Of a stretch of DNA of 34,982 nt, positions 18,078 through 24,633 are shown one piece after another (the stretch's first letter is position 1; every line of letters starts with the position of its first letter). Source of the stretch: an uncultured Phycisphaeraceae bacterium (GTDB lineage: Bacteria > Planctomycetota > Phycisphaerae > Phycisphaerales > UBA1924); contig CALCCF010000074.1 of assembly GCA_937899905.1 (NCBI GenBank), positions 1 through 34,982 on the forward strand, read 5' to 3'. A program made the translations under genes and the position numbers. The notes beneath the pieces are model-generated. The model ran no database searches, had not been told where the DNA came from, and saw only the letters and a program-made list of their open reading frames with translations.

Positions 18078-18263
18078 TTCCTCAGTATACCCGAAGCAAG
18101 TTTCGCCACAATACCTGAATTCTCTAATTTATACAAGTTTTACCGAGTGATCATCGCTGAAGCATGCGAACCACAAAGCCGATGCCCGATCAAAACCACG
18201 AGGTCTGGTCGTTGATCTCATCGCTGCATGCGCATCCCTGAAGACCGATTGCCGATGCGCATT
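18049..18263. other. Gene-free AT-richer stretch between leader and tRNA terminator
   Basis: From the end of the structured leader to the tRNA terminator there is no credible open reading frame. The stretch is distinctly AT-richer than the rest of the window, especially 18105-18150, and contains the candidate promoter for the dockerin gene. Two copies of a motif like CGATGC...GCATCCCTGAAG/GCTGAAGCATG near 18160-18245 look like chance similarity. I see nothing else in it. Confidence 0.5.
18084..18111 (-). promoter_or_regulatory. Candidate sigma-70-type promoter of the dockerin gene leader
   Basis: On the minus strand TTGTGG (18111-18106) and TATACT (18089-18084) are separated by 16 nt. Initiation would fall near 18077, exactly where the first leader hairpin begins. 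The -10 is 5 of 6 to consensus, the -35 is weak. The surrounding DNA is AT-rich for this genome. Confidence 0.42.
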
Positions 18264-18264
18264 G

Positions 18265-18289
18265 AAAAACCGGCCACGCAAGTGGCCGG
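18265..18289 (-). terminator. Rho-independent terminator after tRNA-Met
   Basis: On the minus strand CCGGCCAC, loop TTGC, GTGGCCGG form a perfect 8-bp stem (positions 18289-18270) followed by TTTTT. It begins 6 nt after the tRNA 3' end, so it most likely ends the tRNA transcript. Confidence 0.85.
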
Positions 18290-18295
18290 CACAAG

Positions 18296-18370
18296 TGGCG
18301 AGGGAGGGACTCGAACCCTCGACCTCCGGGTTATGAATCCAGCGCTCTAGACCAGCTGAGCTACCTCGCC
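18296..18370 (-). tRNA. tRNA-Met (CAT anticodon)
   Basis: The minus strand folds as a cloverleaf. The acceptor GGCGAGG/CCTCGCC has discriminator A. The D-arm has GCTC/GAGC. The anticodon arm is CTGGA-TTCATAA-CCCGG, with an A-C mismatch at the loop-closing pair, and the T-arm GAGGG-TTCGAGT-CCCTC is perfect. CCA is not encoded. The paired 1-72 position and the D-loop fit elongator tRNA-Met rather than initiator. A CAT anticodon can also be tRNA-Ile2 modified with lysidine, which I cannot exclude. A TATCAT hexamer at 18410-18405 is a possible -10 box; tatA lies upstream on the same strand. Confidence 0.93.
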
Positions 18371-18437
18371 GAGGATCGGCCGGCTCGCGGGCCGGCGGGT
18401 CGAGATGATAGCGGGGTTGCCGCCGACGGGCCGCGGC

Positions 18438-18797
18438 TCAGCTTGTGCGCGGCTGGCCATCGCCCTGGGTGGCATCGGGGGCGGGGCTGGGAGCCGGTGC
18501 CGGTTCGGCCGACTCCTGCGTCATCGGATCGTGGTATGCCGTACCGCGGGGAGCCTCGAGCTCCGGAGTCGAGGACTGGCCGAGCTCGCCCGGCTTGCGC
18601 GACTCTTCCTCGATCTCGTCGGTGATGCCCTTGACGCCGCGCTTGAACTCGATGATTGCCTTGCCCACGTTCCGGCCGACGTCTGGCAGCCGGCGCCCGA
18701 AGAGCAGCACCGCGATCACGAGGATGGCACCGATCTCCCAGGGCCCGAGGGGGCCGATAAGGGCGAGTGGCGCGTTCAGGATGGCGGTTGTGAGCAT
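18438..18797 (-). CDS. tatA: Sec-independent protein translocase TatA/E-type subunit
   Basis: TatA forms the pore-forming oligomer of the twin-arginine pathway, which exports folded proteins. The 119 residues have a short periplasmic N-terminus, a membrane helix at about 18-36 (PWEIGAILVIAVLLFGRRLPDV) with the family FGxxxLP hinge, and an amphipathic helix (GRNVGKAIIEFKRGVKGITDEIEEE). A disordered tail rich in Pro, Ala and Glu follows. The Glu within the membrane helix (WEIGAI) and the hinge are as in TatA and TatE rather than TatB, though TatB cannot be ruled out from this alone. The ATG at 18797 has GAGAGGA about 7 nt upstream. tatB and tatC are not in the window. The tRNA gene lies 67 nt downstream on the same strand. 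Confidence 0.9.
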   Translation of the reverse strand: MLTTAILNAPLALIGPLGPWEIGAILVIAVLLFGRRLPDVGRNVGKAIIEFKRGVKGITDEIEEESRKPGELGQSSTPELEAPRGTAYHDPMTQESAEPAPAPSPAPDATQGDGQPRTS

Positions 18798-18918
18798 TGT
18801 TTTCCTCTCGGAGAATCCAAGTCGGTCGGGGCTGGCAAGTCAACCGGCGGCCGGGAGTCCACACGGATGCCTTGTGGCGTAACGCCTTGCACGCCTGACA
18901 CTTGCAGCGAATGCTCGC

Positions 18919-19356
18919 TCACAGCCCCAGGCGGATCAGCACATCATCAAGGATGGCGCGGGCGGTGACCTCGTCGCCGGCGGGCTCAATGGTGATCGTC
19001 TGGCCAACGGCCGCGGGCGTGAGGGCCGTGCGGACCACCACGCGCCGATAGCCGGCCATCACGGTGGCATCGGGGCCCCGGGCCGACACGTAGCCCCGAT
19101 CGGCGGTCGTGTCGTCGGATTCGATGGCGTAGCCGCGAGCGATCAGGGCTTCGACGGCCGCGTAGTGGGCGCCCGGAACACGGACGGGGTCGGGCAGCTC
19201 GACGCTGAGCGTGCGGGCCTGCCAGGTGGCGACGAGCCCGGATTGGCCGTGGTACCGCAGCGACTTCTGGCACCCAGGCGTCGAGAGCAACGCCGCACTC
19301 ACGCACGCGAGGGCCGCGATCAGTCGGATGGCGGGTTGTCGTCCTTGGGCAGCCAC
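18919..19356 (-). CDS. Small lipoprotein of unknown function
   Basis: The 145-residue product has a basic N-terminus, a hydrophobic segment at about 11-25 and a cysteine at 29 (STPGC). It is therefore a likely lipoprotein, although the Pro before Gly makes the lipobox atypical. The mature part is beta/alpha mixed (ALIARGYAIESDD, DRGYVSARGPDATVMAGYRRVVVRT, ARAILDDVLIRLGL) and I do not recognise a domain. The pattern of strands ending in a short helix recalls small DUF4136-like envelope lipoproteins only loosely. The start is a GTG at 19356 with GAG 6 nt upstream. It lies inside the 3' end of the NYN gene (37-nt overlap), so translation is probably coupled and the two are likely expressed together. 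Confidence 0.7.
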   Translation of the reverse strand: MAAQGRQPAIRLIAALACVSAALLSTPGCQKSLRYHGQSGLVATWQARTLSVELPDPVRVPGAHYAAVEALIARGYAIESDDTTADRGYVSARGPDATVMAGYRRVVVRTALTPAAVGQTITIEPAGDEVTARAILDDVLIRLGL

Positions 19357-20228
19357 GTGCTCATGTCCAGATCGGCCGGGTCGAGGTGCAAGCCGGAATC
19401 TTTCAGCAGCTCACGCACGTCCGCGGGCAGTTCGTCGGCGGCGGGCTGGGCCGGCCTCGGTGGTTCGGCTGGCGGGGGCGTGGGCTTACTGGGTGCCTTG
19501 GGGTTGGCCGAGGACGACGCGGCGCCGCCTGCATCGAGCAACTGCTTAGGGACCTTGAGCCGCTCGTGGGCGTGGGGCGAGGCCGCCCGCTTGCGATCGC
19601 GCGCCTTGGCCTGCTCGGCCTGGACGCCTCGGAGCGCTGCGGCCGAGACGTCGGGCACCGGGCGTTCGCCCGGCGGCGGCTCGCTGTCCATCGAGCCGTA
19701 CCCGAAGAGGCCCATCCAGTAGCCCACGGCGTACTCGTTCAGCGGCACCTGCGTGGCGAAGCCCGGCAGCGCCTTCGCCACGCGCTTCTCGCTATCGCTC
19801 GCGAGATGGCGGAGAAACGCGTCGCTCGTGAGGCTCTGGGCACGCCGGCGGCGGGCGGCCCGGGCGAGGCGGCGATCCGTCGACACCACGACCAGACGCC
19901 GTGGCGCCGAGTCGCGTGCGATCAACAGCTCGATCACGTCGTCGGCTTCCTGGTCCCGGCCCGCGTACACGACGTCCAGGCCCGCGATCTCCTTGCCCGA
20001 GGGCGCGGTGTTGGTCGAGACCGCCGCCCCCGTGCCCCCACCGCCTGGGGGCGCTTCCTGCTTTGCGCGATCGGCTGGGCCCACACCATCGCAAACCAGC
20101 ACGGCCCGACGCCGCGCGTATCGGCTGGTGGAGATCAGCTTCGCGAGTTCGGGAACATCGATGCCGGCGAGATGCTCGGGCAGCACGCCGGTGGTGTGGA
20201 GGACGTTGCTGACGTCGATCAGCAGCAT
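19320..20228 (-). CDS. NYN (PIN-like) domain RNA nuclease, YacP/Rae1-like
   Basis: The 302-residue protein opens with MLLIDVSNVLHT, the first strand of the NYN/PIN fold with catalytic Asp5. CDGVG (Asp47), GRDQEADDVIELL (Asp92, Asp96, Asp97) and VVSTDRRLAR (Asp118) complete the acidic cluster that binds metal in this nuclease superfamily. Such proteins cut mRNA or tRNA, often on the ribosome. After about residue 170 the chain becomes low in complexity, with Pro/Ala-rich linkers and a charged helix (EQAKARDRKRAASPHAHERLKVPKQLL), and ends in an acidic segment. The ATG at 20228 is 3 nt after the kmo stop, so the gene follows kmo in the same transcript. The nuclease call rests on motifs and the target is unknown. 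Confidence 0.85.
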   Translation of the reverse strand: MLLIDVSNVLHTTGVLPEHLAGIDVPELAKLISTSRYARRRAVLVCDGVGPADRAKQEAPPGGGGTGAAVSTNTAPSGKEIAGLDVVYAGRDQEADDVIELLIARDSAPRRLVVVSTDRRLARAARRRRAQSLTSDAFLRHLASDSEKRVAKALPGFATQVPLNEYAVGYWMGLFGYGSMDSEPPPGERPVPDVSAAALRGVQAEQAKARDRKRAASPHAHERLKVPKQLLDAGGAASSSANPKAPSKPTPPPAEPPRPAQPAADELPADVRELLKDSGLHLDPADLDMSTWLPKDDNPPSD

Positions 20229-20231
20229 GCG

Positions 20232-21683
20232 CTAGGCGGGCTGCCCACCAAGCACGCGACGCGCGTGGTCGGCGATCAGTTCGCGCCAGGAGGCTTCGTC
20301 CATCGACTCGGCACGCTCGGGCGGCACGAGCGAGGCGATGCGCGCGATGGTCTTGTCGAGCTCTCGGCCACGCCGCAGTGCATCGGCGTAAGGCACGTTC
20401 GTGAAGCTCACCATGTTGTACAGGGGCGTCGCGCGTTCGGGCATCTCTTCGCCGAGCTGTGCGTGTACGGCTTGCTCGACACGCTTGTGGTAGAGGAACG
20501 CTTCGTCGGCGACCTTCTCACGCATCTCGACGAAGTTGGCGATGGCCATGTCGGCAATAGCGTTCGCGTTGTCGACACGAGCTCGCCAGAAGGGGTCCAT
20601 CACCGACTCGAGATCGCCGTTTGCTTCCGCGATCATCTCGGACAGCACGCGGCAGTCCTCGAACGCGGCGTTCATGCCCTGCCCGAAGAACGGCACGATC
20701 GCGTGGGCCGCGTCGCCCAGGATCAAACCCCGGCCCCGACGCCAGGGCCGGCACCGCACGGTGACCAGGCTGCTCGTCGGGTTCGCGCGGAAGTCTTCCA
20801 CCAGCGTGGGCATGAGCCAGCGTGTGTCGGGGTAGTGCTCGTCGAAGAACAGACGCAGCGCCTTGTCGCTCAGCGGCTCGACGGCATCGAAGCCGTGCGT
20901 GCCGGCGTAGGGCCAAAAGAGCGTGCACGTGAACGACTTGTCGGGGTTGGGCAGCGCGATCATCATCGACGCGCCGCCGCCGCGGCCCGCCCAGATGTGC
21001 AGGCCCTTGGAGTCCATGGCGTACCCATCGAACTTCTCCGAGACGCCCTTCGACAGATCGGGCAGGTCGGCCGGTGCTGGGATATGCAGTTCCTTGTAGC
21101 CCGCTTCAAGGTACTGCTGGCTGTAGTCGAAGCGGTCGGAGGTCTGCATCGCCTGCCGCACCGCGCTGAACGCGCCATCGGCACCCATGATGACGCGGCC
21201 CTCGATCTTTACCTCGCCTTGCGGCGTGTCGAAGGTTGCCGTCGCGTTTTCGAGGTCGACGTGGGTGCAGCGGTGCTCGAAGCGGATGTCCACGCCGGGC
21301 GTCTGGTCGGCGGCGTCGAGCAGGGCGACGTTCAGCCCGCCGCGCGAGACGCTGCGTATCGCGTCGTCGGGGTCCTGGCTGTAGGGCTGGTAGACGGTGC
21401 CCTCGCCGGTCGCGTCGGTCAGCGTGTCGGGGTGCATTATGCGCCCGGGCATCGGCAGCGCGTCGGCCAGCACCTGCTCGGCGATGCCCGCGGCCTGCAG
21501 GGCCGTGACGCCCCGGACCGAGAGCGCGAGGTTGATCGAGCGCCCGCCGACATAGCCCTTCGCCCGCGGGTCGCCCCGCCGCTCGGCGACGACGACCGGG
21601 AAGCCCTGCTTGGCGAGCAGGACGGCGAGGAGCGAGCCGGCCAGGCCGGCGCCGACGAGGAGGATGGGTTTGGGATCTGGCAT
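20232..21683 (-). CDS. kmo: Kynurenine 3-monooxygenase
   Basis: This FAD and NADPH-dependent enzyme hydroxylates L-kynurenine to 3-hydroxykynurenine in tryptophan breakdown, a route some bacteria use to make NAD+ through quinolinate. The 483 residues align along their length with eukaryotic KMO. FAD motif GAGLAGSLLAVLLAKQG is at about 11-27 and GRSINLALSVRG at about 47-58. RFDYSQQYLEAGYKEL, LHIWAGR, MMIALPNPDKSFTCTLFWP and GDAAHAIVPFFGQGMNAAFEDC (about 320-341) follow. A TAGCAT hexamer 6 nt before the ATG at 21683 points to a leaderless mRNA. No other kynurenine-pathway gene (tryptophan dioxygenase, kynureninase) is in the window. The NYN gene follows after 3 nt. Confidence 0.95.
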   Translation of the reverse strand: MPDPKPILLVGAGLAGSLLAVLLAKQGFPVVVAERRGDPRAKGYVGGRSINLALSVRGVTALQAAGIAEQVLADALPMPGRIMHPDTLTDATGEGTVYQPYSQDPDDAIRSVSRGGLNVALLDAADQTPGVDIRFEHRCTHVDLENATATFDTPQGEVKIEGRVIMGADGAFSAVRQAMQTSDRFDYSQQYLEAGYKELHIPAPADLPDLSKGVSEKFDGYAMDSKGLHIWAGRGGGASMMIALPNPDKSFTCTLFWPYAGTHGFDAVEPLSDKALRLFFDEHYPDTRWLMPTLVEDFRANPTSSLVTVRCRPWRRGRGLILGDAAHAIVPFFGQGMNAAFEDCRVLSEMIAEANGDLESVMDPFWRARVDNANAIADMAIANFVEMREKVADEAFLYHKRVEQAVHAQLGEEMPERATPLYNMVSFTNVPYADALRRGRELDKTIARIASLVPPERAESMDEASWRELIADHARRVLGGQPA

Positions 21684-21689
21684 CTCGAA

Positions 21690-21695
21690 ATGCTA
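21690..21695 (-). promoter_or_regulatory. Candidate leaderless -10 (TAGCAT) for kmo
   Basis: On the minus strand TAGCAT is followed by TTCGAG (6 nt) and the ATG at 21683. TCTCC/GAGG-like bases lie further upstream but no ribosome site is between the hexamer and the start. Confidence 0.42.
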
Positions 21696-21731
21696 GGAGA
21701 AAGGCTGGTCTAGGCCTTGCTGTGAGGGCGA

Positions 21732-22409
21732 CTACTGCCAGGACCGGGCAAACGCTCTCAGTGGCTCTCGAACGTGCTCGGGAACCTCAGACACCAAGCG
21801 CTCGCACTCTTTCAGCAGTTCACCAGATAGCCGGGGCACATGCCAGTCGATGTTCCACTCAATCGCCTCTTCGACTTCCTCCGTACTGACGTGACGCCCT
21901 CGCGGGACAGATCCCGGGAGCAGTTCTAAGCAGGACAGCGCCACCTTCACGAAGCACGCGGTTTCGCCAAGCCCCCTTTCCAACTCCGCATCGAGCAATG
22001 CTGCGAGGAACCCGGCGCTGGGCTCGGCCCAGTCTGGCAGGTCGCGAACCACGGTCAGCGCGATGACGAGGGGCAACTCATTGTGCCCCGATCCGGCACT
22101 CTCGCACCAGAAGATGCTGGTGAGCAGCGATGCGGCGCAGAAATGACGCACCTGGGACTTCTTCGCGGTGTGCTTGCTCGCAGAGTCGTCGTCGACGCTC
22201 GCGATGTTCCGGAAGTGCCTGGCGACAAGCAGGTCGAGCTCATGTGCGTCCCCGGTGAGATAGCGGGCAACACTCTCACGGAAGTCGTCGCTCGGAAAGT
22301 AGATGTCCCCCACAGAAGATGGATCCGGCGATTCAAAAGCGGCAAACCTGCCGGGATGGAGGTGCTCGGAAGACAAGTCCTGCAAGTGGTTGAACGGGCA
22401 GTTGTTCAC
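21732..22409 (-). CDS. Hypothetical protein, 225 residues
   Basis: I do not recognise this protein. It has no signal peptide or membrane helix. The middle is helical (LDLLVARHFRNIAS, CAASLLTSIFWCES, LVIALTVVRDLPDWAEPSAGFLAALLDAELERGL), as is the C-terminal part (EEVEEAIEWNIDWHVPRLSGELLKECERLVSEVP). The overall look is an all-alpha, HEAT-like or immunity-type cytoplasmic protein with seven cysteines, and a GHNELPL turn in the middle. The start is a GTG at 22409 with AGG about 12 nt upstream. It begins 30 nt after the terminator hairpin of rnpB and ends 48 nt before kmo on the same strand, so it may be expressed by read-through from rnpB. Confidence 0.7.
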   Translation of the reverse strand: MNNCPFNHLQDLSSEHLHPGRFAAFESPDPSSVGDIYFPSDDFRESVARYLTGDAHELDLLVARHFRNIASVDDDSASKHTAKKSQVRHFCAASLLTSIFWCESAGSGHNELPLVIALTVVRDLPDWAEPSAGFLAALLDAELERGLGETACFVKVALSCLELLPGSVPRGRHVSTEEVEEAIEWNIDWHVPRLSGELLKECERLVSEVPEHVREPLRAFARSWQ

Positions 22410-22432
22410 AGCCGTGGAGCCTACGGGTACAG

Positions 22433-22468
22433 AAAGGCGACGGCCCCGAGGTCTCCCCCGGGGCCGTC
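22433..22468 (-). terminator. Terminator hairpin of rnpB
   Basis: On the minus strand GACGGCCCCG (22468-22459) pairs perfectly with CGGGGCCGTC (22448-22439) around a 10-nt loop and is followed by GCCTTTCT. The stem is strong, the T-run short. It lies directly after the 3' end of RNase P RNA. Confidence 0.75.
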
Positions 22469-22471
22469 ATG

Positions 22472-22936
22472 TGGTCGCGTGCGGCCTGTAAGCCGAGTTC
22501 TGTGCCCGTCCCGGTGCGAACGGCCCTCCGGGTTGGGCGACGGCCATTTCTCTGGCCACGCCGTTGCCGGCGTGATCGGAACCGAAGTTCCAGCGGTCCA
22601 CCCGCCGCCTGCCGCCCGGGCCGGGCGTCGACAGTCGAGACTGTCGCGACGGCTGCATGACCTTGCACGCGGTGGGGTTTGCCTTGCCCCGGCTGTCACC
22701 AGACGGGCGGTGCGCTCTTACCGCACCATTTCACCCTTACCTGTGCCCGCCCCACCTTGCGACGAAACGGGCCATCGGCGGTGTGTTTTCTGCGGCACTG
22801 TCCCTCGCCGGCTCGCGACCTTTCACGAATTCCGACGGGTGGGCGTTACCCACCACCGTTGCCCTGCCGTGCTCGGACTTTCCTCGAGCACAAAGATCGC
22901 TCCTCGCACCCGCGACCGTCCGGCCACACTACTCGT
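22472..22936 (-). ncRNA. rnpB: RNase P RNA (bacterial type A)
   Basis: This is the catalytic RNA that trims the 5' leader of pre-tRNAs. Conserved landmarks appear in order on the minus strand. GAGGAAAGTCCGAGC (22885-22871) is the P3/P4 5' strand. ACAGAAAACACACCGCC follows, then GGTAAGGGTGAAATGGTGCG and GTAAGAGCGCACCG, nearly identical to E. coli. GTGCAAGGTCATGCAG comes next, and near the 3' end ACAGAACTCGGCTTAC closes P4. P1 is formed by GTGTGGCC (22929-22922) with GGCCGCAC (22486-22479), which fixes the ends within a few bases. At about 455-465 nt it is longer than the E. coli RNA (377 nt), through expansion of the region between the GTGCAAGG element and the 3' P4 strand. The exact 5' end is inferred from the -10 position. 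Confidence 0.96.
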
Positions 22937-22943
22937 ACACTGC

Positions 22944-22949
22944 ATAGTA
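22944..22949 (-). promoter_or_regulatory. Candidate -10 box of rnpB (TACTAT)
   Basis: TACTAT on the minus strand would start transcription near 22937, about 8 nt before the P1 helix. No good -35 match is seen at 16-18 nt. The intergenic region is shared with the divergent gene at 22984. Confidence 0.4.
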
Positions 22950-22983
22950 CGCGACACGAATCCTTGCCACGCACGGAGCCGCT

Positions 22984-24006
22984 GTGGAACGATCGCTCGC
23001 CATCTGGGCTACACCCGAGCAGGCGCCGCTCTTGGGCGCACTCTCGAAAGAACTCGACGCGACGATCGTGGCGGCAGCATCCCCCGTCCGGGCTCACGGC
23101 ACCACGCTGGCGTCCTCGCTTGATACCGAATTCGCCGGAGATGCACTCGATCTGATCAATGTCGGTGCGAGGTGCGTGCTTCTGGCGACCGCGTGCGACG
23201 GGTATGGGGCGGCGCTGCCACAGGCGGTCTCGCGAGCGGCCAGCGAGGGGCACGCGATCGCCTCGCTCACGCCGCTGCCGATGCCCCCCACCGACGCCGC
23301 CGGCCCGTGGCATGCGCCGCTGCGGGGGCGCGTGCCGATCGACGCGGTTCGCTTCGGTCCGCTGCTCCGCCGGGGCTCGGCCGCCGAAGACGCCGAGGAG
23401 ACGCTGCTGGCCTTCGGCGAGATCCGCAGCGCCATGTTCGCGGGGTTTCGAGACCCGACCCTGGCCGGCGAGGGCGCGACTGGTGCGTTGCTCGTCGATG
23501 CGCTCGACCTGCTGGTCGGCGTGCTGGGCGAGGCCGAGCGTGTAGAAGCCGCGCTCGCGGGGCCAACCGGCTCGGGTAAGCCGCCCGCCGACATGAACCT
23601 GGGCGCGCTCACCGGCGACCTCACCGCGCACGCGCGCTTCGAGGGCGGCGCGTCGGCGGTCATTATGCTCAGCGACCGCGCGGGCGGCTGGGGCCGGCTG
23701 GCGACGCTGCTCGGTGAGGCTGGGAGACTCGAGCTCGGCGACGACGGCCACCGCTGGATCGATCCCTCGGGCAAGACCGTGGACAGCACCGAACGACGCG
23801 CACGAAGCCGGCGTGGTGACAACGAGTCCGATCAGGCTCCCCCCGCGGCCATCGACGCGCTGGTCGCTTTTCTGGCACCACTGCTCGACGGCCGCGCCAC
23901 GCCACCGCTCGACACCCGCCACCTCGGCCCGATGGCCTCCGCCGTGATGCTCAGCGCGCGGACGGGGCAGGCGGAGAGCCCGACGACGCTGCGGGCGATG
24001 GTTTAG
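22984..24006 (+). CDS. Degenerate Gfo/Idh/MocA-like protein
   Basis: The 340-residue cytoplasmic protein looks like a dehydrogenase of the Gfo/Idh/MocA type that has lost its cofactor site. The C-terminal half has the family pattern: LLVDALDLLVGVLGEAERVEAALAG, then THARFEGGASAVIMLSDRAGGWGRLATLLGEAGRLELGDDG.RWIDPSGK (in sequence DLTAHARFEGG and DGHRWIDPSG), and a final short helix. The N-terminal half reads SLAIWATPEQAPLLGALSKEL and INVGARCVLLATACDGYG, in the place of the Rossmann fold, but no GxGxxG loop and no EKP motif are present. An oxidoreductase activity is therefore doubtful; a regulatory or structural role is possible. The start is a GTG at 22984 with GGAG 6 nt upstream. It diverges from rnpB and converges with the zinc-ribbon gene (10 nt apart). 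Confidence 0.7.
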   Translation: MERSLAIWATPEQAPLLGALSKELDATIVAAASPVRAHGTTLASSLDTEFAGDALDLINVGARCVLLATACDGYGAALPQAVSRAASEGHAIASLTPLPMPPTDAAGPWHAPLRGRVPIDAVRFGPLLRRGSAAEDAEETLLAFGEIRSAMFAGFRDPTLAGEGATGALLVDALDLLVGVLGEAERVEAALAGPTGSGKPPADMNLGALTGDLTAHARFEGGASAVIMLSDRAGGWGRLATLLGEAGRLELGDDGHRWIDPSGKTVDSTERRARSRRGDNESDQAPPAAIDALVAFLAPLLDGRATPPLDTRHLGPMASAVMLSARTGQAESPTTLRAMV

Positions 24007-24016
24007 CCGCAATTCG

Positions 24017-24565
24017 CTAATCGTTCACCCAGACGCCGCGATCGGGCGCGTAGTGCAACGAGAAACCTCGTGCGGGAAACACCCTGTCGTGGTTGTGGCT
24101 GAGCATTGGCTGCGCCCGGATCCGCGACAGGAATCGCAGGTCCTCGCCTCGAACACCGAATTCTCCGACAACCGCACCTGCGAGGCCGGCCAATGCCAAG
24201 GACATCGAAACGACGACGAGCCGTCGGTAAGTCAGGTATGGCGGAGTCACCTCATGCTGACGGCCGCACTCCGGGCACGGTCCGGCCTCAGTCGAACGCT
24301 CGTACGCGCAGTTCCAGCACAATCCAAGCCTCCGGCGACGCTGCCAAACGTAGTCGGGCCAGAACGATGCCACCAAGTACACGGGGGTGACTGGTACCGC
24401 GAGCACGATTGAGGTCACGATCAGCGAAAAGAGAATGCCGGTGATCGTATTGGGGATCGGCGGCAGGTACGTAAAGCCACGGAAATTCGCGTGTATGAAA
24501 CAGACCGCCGATGCCATCGCAAGGCACGCGAGAACGAGCAGGAATGCCAAGCTTGCTCGCGTCAT
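24017..24565 (-). CDS. Zinc-ribbon membrane protein
   Basis: The 182-residue protein has membrane helices at about 6-26 (LAFLLVLACLAMASAVCFI), 41-67 (ITGILFSLIVTSIVLAVPV) and 115-137 (LVVVSMSLALAGLAGAVVGEF). Between the second and third is a cytoplasmic CWNC...CPEC zinc ribbon (about 87-104, LCWNCAYERSTEAGPCPECG), which is found in many planctomycete membrane proteins of unknown role. The C-terminus is soluble (HNHDRVFPARGFSLHYAPDRG). The ATG at 24565 was chosen because the hydrophobic helix begins there and TATCAT lies 5 nt upstream. The longer frame reaching back towards 24823 lies inside the helicase gene. No function can be assigned beyond a membrane protein with a metal-binding loop. Confidence 0.8.
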   Translation of the reverse strand: MTRASLAFLLVLACLAMASAVCFIHANFRGFTYLPPIPNTITGILFSLIVTSIVLAVPVTPVYLVASFWPDYVWQRRRRLGLCWNCAYERSTEAGPCPECGRQHEVTPPYLTYRRLVVVSMSLALAGLAGAVVGEFGVRGEDLRFLSRIRAQPMLSHNHDRVFPARGFSLHYAPDRGVWVND

Positions 24566-24570
24566 ACGCA

Positions 24571-24576
24571 ATGATA
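24571..24576 (-). promoter_or_regulatory. Candidate leaderless -10 (TATCAT) for the zinc-ribbon gene
   Basis: On the minus strand TATCAT is followed by TGCGT (5 nt) and the ATG at 24565; no ribosome site is present. Confidence 0.42.
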
Positions 24577-24633
24577 GTTGTCCCAATTGGCACGACGAGG
24601 GATGAGTGTTCGTGAAGCTGACGCTTGAACGGC

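Noticed and set aside
18296-18370. Initiator tRNA-fMet or tRNA attachment site of a mobile element
   Set aside because: The 1-72 pair is intact, unlike initiator tRNA. No integrase gene or duplicated tRNA 3' end is seen in the window.
19386-21713. 775-codon plus-strand open frame across kmo and the NYN gene
   Set aside because: It is antisense to two genes with clear motifs and its translation is rich in Arg, His and Val with no recognisable fold.
22083-23123. 346-codon plus-strand open frame over the hypothetical gene and rnpB
   Set aside because: It crosses the RNase P RNA gene and its terminator and shows no protein features.
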